This document shows positions 43,930 to 49,836 of a stretch of DNA of 49,836 nt, in pieces. The notes beneath the pieces are model-generated. The model was not told the DNA's origin. It did no database searches and saw only the letters and a program-made list of their open reading frames with translations. Location: positions 1 through 49,836 of the forward strand of contig JAUWDY010000009.1 of NCBI GenBank assembly GCA_030608565.1, written 5' to 3'. The position numbers and the translations under genes were made by a program. Every line of letters starts with the position of its first letter. The stretch's first letter is position 1. Origin of the DNA: Candidatus Bathyarchaeota archaeon (GTDB lineage Archaea; Thermoproteota; Bathyarchaeia; Bathyarchaeales; Bathyarchaeaceae).

Positions 43930-44398
43930 AACGCAACCGCATCCACGCCTATAAATCAGCGCAATGACGCTAATATCTTTTTAAACGCATCGCCTAGCGA
44001 AAAATAAGGGCAACGACGTTACGTAAGGACAAGCCTCAACATTAATACTTGAAAGAGGAAGGATACATTGTTGCGTCAGTAGACATTGACGGAAAAGCCA
44101 TTCAAAAAGTTGTAGAATTCATTGAAACACATGCTAAGGAACTGGAAACATAAAGAGGAACGCCTTTCAGGCAAACGCGCTGAGACAGCTTTTTACCTAA
44201 ACTAAAATTTTTTCGTTCGTGCAGGAAGCCGAGGATGCAGAGCGTTTTAGTCAGTTTCAACTGTGACTCATTCTATTAACCTTCCTCAAAAACTATTTCT
44301 ATTCAAAAACTTTATCTAATGGAACAGACGTCTCTAATAACGAATTTCACTACAACTAAAGGAAAATAAGTAAAAATTAAGATTTGGAGAAAACGGAA
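43930..44398. other. Divergent gap before EF-1alpha, with a possible gene remnant
   Basis: A frame at 44049-44153 (TTG start, 34 codons) encodes GYIVASVDIDGKAIQKVVEF and ends normally, with stop codons just upstream. It reads like the C-terminal end of a lost gene. AAACTTTATCTAATGG near 44308 is a candidate TATA region for EF-1alpha. Nothing else is seen. Confidence 0.4.
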
Positions 44399-45700
44399 AT
44401 GAGCAAAACCGAAAAACCTCACCTAAACCTCATAGTCATCGGACACGTAGACCACGGAAAATCTACAACGGTAGGACACCTCTTCTACCTCACCGGAACC
44501 ATTGATGAACGAACCAAAAAATCATATGAAGAAGAAGCAAAAGCATTAGGCAAAGAAACCTTCAAATTCGCTTGGGTTCTCGACAAACTGAAAGAAGAAC
44601 GAGAACGTGGACTAACCATTGACCTGGCCTTCCTAAAATTGGAAACACCAAAATACTTCTTCACCGTCATCGACGCACCCGGACACCGAGACTTCGTAAA
44701 AAACATGATCACAGGAGCCAGCCAAGCCGATGCAGCTTTCCTTTTTGTTTCCGCAAAACGAGGAGAATTCGAGGCAGGAATCGGTACAGGCGGGCAAACC
44801 AGAGAACATGCTTTCCTCGCCTTCACGTTGGGAATAGGCCAGCTGATTGTAGCCGTCAATAAGATGGATGATGCATCAGTAAACTGGAGCCAAGAGAGAT
44901 ATGAGGAGGTCAAGAATGAAATTTCTAGAATGCTCAAGATAGTTGGATTCAAAGTTGAGAAGATTCCGTTTGTACCCACTTCTGGATGGACTGGGGACAA
45001 TCTAGCCAAACCCAGCGAAAAAATGCCGTGGTACAAGGGTCCAACGCTCCTCGGCGCTCTTGACAAATTCGAAGTACCTCCTAAGCCTATTAAGAAACCA
45101 CTCCGCCTTCCAGTGCAAGACGTTTACACCATCACTGGAGTTGGAACAGTCCCTGTTGGAAGAGTAGAGACCGGCGTGTTGAAAGAAGGCGACACGCTTG
45201 TATTTATGCCATCGAATGTTAAAGGTGAAGTCAAATCCATCGAAACACACCACGTTAGGATGCCAAAGGCTGAACCTGGCGACAACATAGGATTCAACCT
45301 CCGAGGTATAGCTCATACGGATATCCACAGAGGAGACGTAGGAGGACATCCCGACAAGCCACCAACTGTTGCCAAAGAATTTATTGGACAAATAATCGTT
45401 ATTTACCATCCAACAGCTATTGCCGCCGGATATTCTCCAGTGTTACACGCGCACACCAGTCAGGTTGCATGCCGATTTGTAGAGTTGATTAAGAAACTGG
45501 ACCCGCGTACAGGACAGACTGTTGAGGAAAAGCCAGCTTTCTTGAAGACTGGAGACGGTGCAGTCGTTCGACTTGAGCCGCTTCAGCCCATAGCCGTTGA
45601 AGCTTACTCTGATTTTCCTGAGCTTGGACGATTTGCGGTACGTGACATGGGAACTACCGTCGCCGCTGGAGTGATCAAAGAGATCACCAAGAAAGGATAA
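44399..45700 (+). CDS. tuf: Translation elongation factor EF-1alpha
   Basis: 433 residues from the ATG at 44399, nine bases behind GGAG; a TTG at 44384 is possible. G motifs are complete: GHVDHGKST, the switch region RERGLTIDLAFLKLE, DAPGHRDFVKNMITGASQAD, and NKMDD. Two beta-barrel domains follow (PVQDVYTITGVGTVPVGRVETG and the C-terminal AVRDMGTTVAAGVIKEI). It brings aminoacyl-tRNA to the ribosome. The common archaeal neighbour rps10 does not follow; transcription seems to end at a T-run. Confidence 0.97.
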   Translation: MSKTEKPHLNLIVIGHVDHGKSTTVGHLFYLTGTIDERTKKSYEEEAKALGKETFKFAWVLDKLKEERERGLTIDLAFLKLETPKYFFTVIDAPGHRDFVKNMITGASQADAAFLFVSAKRGEFEAGIGTGGQTREHAFLAFTLGIGQLIVAVNKMDDASVNWSQERYEEVKNEISRMLKIVGFKVEKIPFVPTSGWTGDNLAKPSEKMPWYKGPTLLGALDKFEVPPKPIKKPLRLPVQDVYTITGVGTVPVGRVETGVLKEGDTLVFMPSNVKGEVKSIETHHVRMPKAEPGDNIGFNLRGIAHTDIHRGDVGGHPDKPPTVAKEFIGQIIVIYHPTAIAAGYSPVLHAHTSQVACRFVELIKKLDPRTGQTVEEKPAFLKTGDGAVVRLEPLQPIAVEAYSDFPELGRFAVRDMGTTVAAGVIKEITKKG

Positions 45701-45716
45701 GTTAACCGCTCTAAAA

Positions 45717-45740
45717 CCCTCTTTTTCTTTTTTGTTTTTT
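45717..45740 (+). terminator. T-rich terminator behind EF-1alpha
   Basis: After the stop, CCCTCTTTTTCTTTTTTGTT and a further T-run give a strong poly-T tract on the plus strand, the usual archaeal termination signal. The gene beyond is convergent. Confidence 0.6.
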
Positions 45741-45751
45741 CCGAAATCGCA

Positions 45752-46348
45752 CTATAATGTTTGAAAGATTTCAAATAGGCTTCGATCTAAAAGTAGAAGA
45801 ACACCTTGTATAACACATAACGTTCCAATGGTGATTGTTACAAGTCTAAATGATAGAATTGTTCCGATGAATGTTAGCAGGTCCTCAACGAACTTGAAGA
45901 GAAGGTATGTGAACAGTGTTGGAACAAGGAAAATCACTGTGTATATCCATTTTGATTCAATGCCAAAAATACTTGGAGGCAAAGGGTTGAGTAACATAAC
46001 ATATCCGAGGCACAAGCAACCCGCTGCTAGCCCGATGAGTGATGCCCAGCGAATATCCTTGATAGGCTTTAGAAACAGTGCTATTCCAGTGACGATCAAA
46101 AGGGTTTGCGTGACGGAATCCCAACCTTGCACAGCCCAGGCAAGTATCCCCGTGGCCATTAAGAGGATTCCTATGATGAAACCAAGGCCTGATATGATTT
46201 TTACGAGCCAGCGCAACGGTTTTCCAAAGATGGGTGTACGCCTCACCAGTTTTTCCAGTACCCCAGAAGTTGCAGCGATACCTCCTACAATCAGAAGGAA
46301 TGGCGTATAATTCACTAACAATTCACGCCACAATTTATCACTTCGCAA
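45752..46348 (-). CDS. Multi-pass membrane protein
   Basis: 198 residues with about six hydrophobic segments (starting near 13, 47, 75, 100, 133 and 165) and short basic loops such as EKLVRRTPIFGKPLRWLVK. No recognised family or catalytic motif. It is convergent with EF-1alpha, and the gene for an 86-residue protein is the next one upstream on the same strand. Confidence 0.6.
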   Translation of the reverse strand: MRSDKLWRELLVNYTPFLLIVGGIAATSGVLEKLVRRTPIFGKPLRWLVKIISGLGFIIGILLMATGILAWAVQGWDSVTQTLLIVTGIALFLKPIKDIRWASLIGLAAGCLCLGYVMLLNPLPPSIFGIESKWIYTVIFLVPTLFTYLLFKFVEDLLTFIGTILSFRLVTITIGTLCVIQGVLLLLDRSLFEIFQTL

Positions 46349-46430
46349 TTAGATTTCAGTTTGCGCTAATAAAAATTTGATGCTTCTATTCTAGAATTTG
46401 GAGATTTGCGAAGTGGTTTATACGCTTTGG

Positions 46431-46664
46431 TTAGCGTATGTAGGATATGTCTCCGTTTTCTTGTTTTACAGCATCAAGTAGGCGAAGGTCTAAGCTTATT
46501 GTCAGTTTCCTTTGACCAGTTATGTTTGTTGCTTTTATTGTGAAAAACTTTGTTTTCTTTCTCTGGTTATATGTAGGATCGATTTCTGAAATTTCTTCGA
46601 TGCCGTATAGTTCTCCGTTTATCATGATGATCAATGGTCTGCCTTTCGTGTTTAGCTTAACCAT
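46431..46664 (-). CDS. Small hypothetical protein
   Basis: 77 residues from the ATG at 46664, eleven bases behind GGAG; the frame is open to 46691. A short beta-rich protein (GRPLIIMINGELYGIEEISEI, then KFFTIKATNITGQRKLTISLD), which could be a small barrel. Not recognised. A TATA-like AATAAATATC lies just upstream on the minus strand. Confidence 0.55.
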   Translation of the reverse strand: MVKLNTKGRPLIIMINGELYGIEEISEIDPTYNQRKKTKFFTIKATNITGQRKLTISLDLRLLDAVKQENGDISYIR

Positions 46665-46952
46665 CGTTTCATTTCTCCACTTAGGCTTCAAAGATATTTA
46701 TTGTAGGCTGTTTTAATGGTGTTATTTCTCGTCCTTACACATTCCCATATTCGTAACTTGTCGCGTTATGACAGAATTCAGAGAATTTGGTGACCCAAGT
46801 TGAAATCGTATTGTTTAGCGGTGTTCTGACCAGTTTTTGTGAAAATGAATTAGGGAAGTATGTAGAGGGGTCTATTTGGGAGGATGCAACAGGATTGGAG
46901 TGTGTTGTAATTTTTGGATTAGCGTTTTGGAAGGATTGGGGTTAGGTAAAGG

Positions 46953-46960
46953 TTATAAAT
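46953..46960 (+). promoter_or_regulatory. TATA box before arrestin-like gene
   Basis: TTATAAAT lies about 40 bases before the ATG at 46996 and supports that start over the open frame reaching to 46876. The rest of 46692-46950 shows nothing further. Confidence 0.5.
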
Positions 46961-46995
46961 TGTCCATTGGGAAGAGAAATTGTGTGGGATGGTTC

Positions 46996-47442
46996 ATGGG
47001 TTTGTTTAAACGGTTAAAGACGCCTAAGGCTACCATTTCTATAACACTCGAAAAAGGTGAATTTAGCCTCAGAGACCCATTGACAGGTACTGTTAACGTG
47101 TCGTCGTCTGAGGATTTTGATGTGGACGAGATAAGAATTGAATTTGAAGCAACCGAGTGGACATGTGCTACGCAGAGCATAGACATAGAAGGAAACCAAA
47201 GAACTGTGACAGCTCGGCAAACCAATAGAATACATGAAGGAAAAACAGCGATAACAGGAAGGATGCATGTTACAGATGGTTTTAAGAAAGACTTCCCCTT
47301 CAGCATAAATCTGCCACAGGGTGTTCCACCGAGTTATCGGGGCAAAAATGCAACTAACACTTGGAAGATGAAAGCAGTGTTAGCTGTCAAAGGTCGTCCA
47401 GACGTAACTAGTCATCAGATGGAAGTTCAAATAAACTCCTAA
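46996..47442 (+). CDS. Arrestin-like / SpoOM-like protein
   Basis: 148 residues from the ATG at 46996. Beta-sandwich pattern: [20 protein letters not shown], then DFDVDEIRIEFEATEW, and later FPFSINLPQGVPPSYRG followed by WKMKAVLAVKGRPDV. This order of strands, with the late PPSY(R/K)G motif, fits the arrestin N-terminal fold as seen in SpoOM-type proteins. Such proteins act as adaptors; the partner here is unknown. Confidence 0.7.
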   Translation: MGLFKRLKTPKATISITLEKGEFSLRDPLTGTVNVSSSEDFDVDEIRIEFEATEWTCATQSIDIEGNQRTVTARQTNRIHEGKTAITGRMHVTDGFKKDFPFSINLPQGVPPSYRGKNATNTWKMKAVLAVKGRPDVTSHQMEVQINS

Positions 47443-47475
47443 CATGAAAATTCCAATGTGGACTGCGTAGGTTAG

Positions 47476-47553
47476 TGGCGCCCTGGCCGGGATTTGAACC
47501 CGGGTCGGGCGGGCGACAGCCGCCTATACTAGACCGAACTATACTACCAGGGC
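47476..47553 (-). tRNA. tRNA-Asp (GTC)
   Basis: The minus strand folds as a full cloverleaf: acceptor GCCCTGG/CCAGGGC, anticodon stem GGCGG/CCGCC with loop CTGTCGC (anticodon GTC), T-arm CCGGG-TTCAAAT-CCCGG, discriminator G, and an encoded CCA at 47476-47478. No intron. Confidence 0.93.
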
Positions 47554-47718
47554 ATCAATTTCCATAAAGAAAGAAGAGTTCTACTTAAATTTTGTCAAGC
47601 ACATTTCCCGCTTCCACTGAGAAGCTTCTTTCTTTGAGCAAATCTCTCTAAGCTTAGCTGGCAAACTGGCTATAAAAGCCAAAGAAAATATCCAGAAAAC
47701 CTTGGAACAAGAGAAAAG

Positions 47719-47813
47719 TGGCGGGCCCGGCGGGAATTGAACCCACGACCACCGGGTTAAAAGCCCGGTGCTGTAGACGCTTTTGAACTCTATCCTTGCT
47801 GAGCTACGGGCCC
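47719..47813 (-). tRNA. tRNA-Lys (TTT) with probable 17-nt intron
   Basis: Acceptor GGGCCCG/CGGGCCC, T-arm GTGGG-TTCAATT-CCCGC, anticodon stem CCGGG/CCCGG with loop CTTTTAA (anticodon TTT), discriminator G and encoded CCA. Between the D stem and the anticodon stem there are 17 bases too many. Removing TTCAAAAGCGTCTACAG (47771-47787) restores a GCTC/GAGC D stem and a 75-base tRNA. The exon bases TAGA can pair with TCTA in the insert, as in bulge-helix-bulge introns. The position, about 24/25, is not the canonical 37/38 one. Confidence 0.88.
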
Positions 47814-47990
47814 TCTTTTACCTTCACCATTAAAGATTAAATTAAGGGTTTCTGTTACTTGTAATCTCGAAACGTCTGAAATGAACTTCAATGTACTGGG
47901 GTTTCAGAAGTCAAACAAAAAAGATGCAGGAAATATTTAAATCACGAGTTATTCGAAGTCGCGGTTGTGTAGTTTGGTTCTAGAAAATAA

Positions 47991-47999
47991 CCTTATAAA
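47991..47999 (+). promoter_or_regulatory. TATA box of four-helix membrane protein gene
   Basis: CCTTATAAA. The start codon is 32-41 bases after the box and no ribosome binding site is visible, so the mRNA probably has a very short leader or none. Confidence 0.5.
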
Positions 48000-48039
48000 G
48001 ACTTAAAAGTGAAACTATGCTTAACAATTTGTGATAAAT

Positions 48040-48429
48040 ATGACAAACGAGTATGCTGCCCTAGCTTTCTGGATGTGTACCACGATTTTGGGTGTAATGG
48101 GCTTCATCTTGTCATTTGGAGGACTGCTTCTCCCGTGGGAAGGCCACACCGCTGGAATTATGACAGGTGGCGCTACATGGGCTGTTTATGGGTGCGTAAT
48201 AATATTAGCTGGTCTCTTCGTCTTAATAATGCCCGGATCTCTCAGCGCAAGCCCAGTGCTCATGGCAGCTGGAAGCCTACTTATAATATTCAGCGTGATT
48301 CACTCGTTCTTCAACACATCGGGTCTAGTATCCTACGGAATATACGTCGCTCTAATAGGCGCAATAATAACATGCATCGGAGCAATTTTCTCCGCAATAT
48401 ACATCAAGTTTAAAGAAATGGCCAAGTAG
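48040..48429 (+). CDS. Four-helix membrane protein
   Basis: 129 residues from the ATG at 48040; GTG at 48031 would add three. Four transmembrane helices at about 6-30, 40-62, 67-87 and 95-120, with Gly- and Ala-rich packing and hardly any loop. It is likely to be expressed from its own promoter. No family assigned. Confidence 0.65.
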   Translation: MTNEYAALAFWMCTTILGVMGFILSFGGLLLPWEGHTAGIMTGGATWAVYGCVIILAGLFVLIMPGSLSASPVLMAAGSLLIIFSVIHSFFNTSGLVSYGIYVALIGAIITCIGAIFSAIYIKFKEMAK

Positions 48430-48529
48430 ACACCGTCTGCTGCAACAGTTTTCAAGCCAACAATCTATTCTAATAATACGGAAAAAGTGTACAGCTACTG
48501 GCGTTTTAGTTTTTGTTGCTTATTCTCAC

Positions 48530-49291
48530 CTATGTGGTGAATTTTTCCCCTTCGGTAGCAATGCGTTCCAGCGCCATGTTAAGGTTGATGAGTCCATCGT
48601 TTGTTTTTGCGGAAACGGGTATCAGAAAGAACCTCAACCCCAACCTGTAAATAGCGTGCATCATGTCGCGGCTGAGTAAACGTCTTGTTCCAGTCAACTT
48701 TTCTTCGATCGCTGATTCTAACGTCTCAGGAGAAGCCGACCAGTCAACGATGCGATTTACGTCTTCAGATGGAAGGAGATCGCATTTTGACAGCACATAC
48801 GTTTGGGGAACAAAAAAACGGTTGTATACAGCAGCGGATAAAAACATGTTTGAAACGTAATTAAGGGGACTAGCAGAGAATACGGAGTCGAATAGGTATA
48901 TGATCGCTTTAGGCTCCTTAGTTAGTTCATTTACAATGTAAGGTCCACTGGCCCTGAAGGCAAAGAGTTCCATTTGACCCGGGGTATCTACAATAACCAT
49001 GTCGGAATTGAGATTTCTAATTTCTCGACCAAGCTTTTCCGCTTCTTCTGCGATTAGATCTGCTGCCATTACGAGTGCACCGTTGGGTCCAAGTTCGTAT
49101 TGTTCCATTAATCTTTGAACACTCACGTAGTCGCGGGCGTCGATGTCCGGTGTGTATGGTAAGGTAAGGACTCCAGGGTCTAAATTCACGATTGCCACAT
49201 TTTGTTTCTGAATTTGTAGCCAGTCTGCGAAGCAAGCGGTGAGGAGAGATTTCCCTGAACCCGCTGTGCCGACTATAAAGATTATAAGCAT
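48530..49291 (-). CDS. GPN-loop GTPase
   Basis: 253 residues. P-loop GTAGSGKS at 8-15, then NLDPGVLTLPYTPDIDARDYV, the hallmark GPNG insertion in ELGPNGALV, DTPGQMELFAFR (G3), and SKCDLL (G4). GPN GTPases form dimers in which the GPN loop reaches across to the other nucleotide. Eukaryotic members assist RNA polymerase II assembly; the archaeal role is unknown. The gene precedes a small zinc-binding protein gene on the opposite side of a 230-base gap with no visible gene. Confidence 0.92.
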   Translation of the reverse strand: MLIIFIVGTAGSGKSLLTACFADWLQIQKQNVAIVNLDPGVLTLPYTPDIDARDYVSVQRLMEQYELGPNGALVMAADLIAEEAEKLGREIRNLNSDMVIVDTPGQMELFAFRASGPYIVNELTKEPKAIIYLFDSVFSASPLNYVSNMFLSAAVYNRFFVPQTYVLSKCDLLPSEDVNRIVDWSASPETLESAIEEKLTGTRRLLSRDMMHAIYRLGLRFFLIPVSAKTNDGLINLNMALERIATEGEKFTT

Positions 49292-49519
49292 TTAGAACAC
49301 CTGTCGTATGAACGAAACAGCCTAAATAAATTCGTTGCGTTTGTTTATCTGTTTTAGGGTTTGCTCGGGCACTTAGAGTTCAAGCATTCTTTTCAATGTT
49401 CAAGTTGCATCTTCGCTTCGACTCACATAATAGCTGTAAGACAACATCTGTTTCTTGGTTCACGAACTGCCACAAGTAACAGCTGTTTGTCACGCTGTCA
49501 CGTAAAATTATACGAATTT

Positions 49520-49729
49520 TCACTTTTTCTGAGTAGTCTCTATGAGAAATACCATTCCTTTCTTAGTTTTACTTTGGGCATGTGAACTGAACCTTGTGGG
49601 CGGGGGACTTAGTTGGCTATGGTATCTGGTGCATTTTATTGCCTCAGTTTTTTCGTCTTGTGAAATCCAAACAACACGGGCGGGTCCACCGCATTGTGGA
49701 CACCTAACATGGTCACCTTTTTTAGTCAT
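49520..49729 (-). CDS. Small zinc-binding protein
   Basis: 69 residues from the ATG at 49729; the frame is open to 49744. One clear knuckle CPQCGGPARVVW is followed by a single further Cys (KCTRYHSQLS), where a Cys-x-x-His or Cys-His pair could complete a zinc site. The rest is basic and low in hydrophobic residues. Unrecognised. Beyond it, GCTTAAATACG at the right edge looks like the promoter of a plus-strand gene outside the window. Confidence 0.5.
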   Translation of the reverse strand: MTKKGDHVRCPQCGGPARVVWISQDEKTEAIKCTRYHSQLSPPPTRFSSHAQSKTKKGMVFLIETTQKK

Positions 49730-49836
49730 CTTTACCGCACCCAAAAATTGGGGCCGCTAGAACTTGGTCGGAACTCGGCATTTTTTTCTCTACCTCTGAC
49801 TTCCCTCTCCTAAACAGTGGCATAGCTTAAATACGT

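Overview
The window comes from an archaeon. It carries an exosome/proteasome gene block in the archaeal order (psmA, SBDS, rrp4, rrp41, rrp42, rpl37ae, Brix, pcc1, prefoldin beta, DUF3194, DHH), plus archaeal S7, EF-1alpha, an XPF-type nuclease, a GPN-loop GTPase, DUF2096, archaeal TATA-like promoters and a tRNA that appears to carry an intron. Together with a bacterial-type DnaK system, SMC-ScpA-ScpB and CoA-ester catabolism this suggests a mesophilic or moderately thermophilic member of the Bathyarchaeia. That placement is inference; no database search was run.

Layout. 1-10.5 kb: an AT-richer accessory island of small orphan genes (membrane proteins, tiny zinc ribbons, a PD-(D/E)XK-like protein, helical proteins). 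Several share a repeated upstream element, and two also share a downstream element, so they look like cassettes. 10.6-17.05 kb: the exosome/proteasome superoperon, all on the minus strand, in which the Brix (Imp4-like) gene is broken and rpoP is missing from its usual place. 17.3-19.4 kb: DUF2096 and an aminotransferase. 19.5-24.55 kb: an HD-domain protein and grpE-dnaK-dnaJ, bracketed by direct copies of a roughly 187-bp repeat. 24.8-29.6 kb: smc-scpA-scpB. 29.8-39.4 kb: acetate-type and phenylacetate-type CoA ligases, hydroxyacyl-CoA dehydrogenase, enoyl-CoA hydratase, indolepyruvate:ferredoxin oxidoreductase (iorAB) and an acyl-CoA dehydrogenase with an extra C-terminal domain. 39.5-45.7 kb: XPF nuclease, S7, an aldo/keto reductase with a C-terminal extra domain that looks inserted, a DRG/Obg-like GTPase and EF-1alpha. 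45.7-49.8 kb: small membrane and arrestin-like proteins, tRNA-Asp, tRNA-Lys with a probable intron, and a GPN-loop GTPase.

How the genes work together. The 10.6-17 kb block joins RNA decay (exosome), ribosome assembly (SBDS, L37Ae), tRNA modification (Pcc1 of KEOPS) and protein quality control (proteasome, prefoldin). The 29.8-39.4 kb block could turn aryl-pyruvates or organic acids into CoA esters and degrade them with reduced ferredoxin as a product; the aminotransferase at 18.2 kb could supply 2-oxo acids. Many genes start with TTG behind a GGAGG- or GAGGTG-type ribosome binding site.
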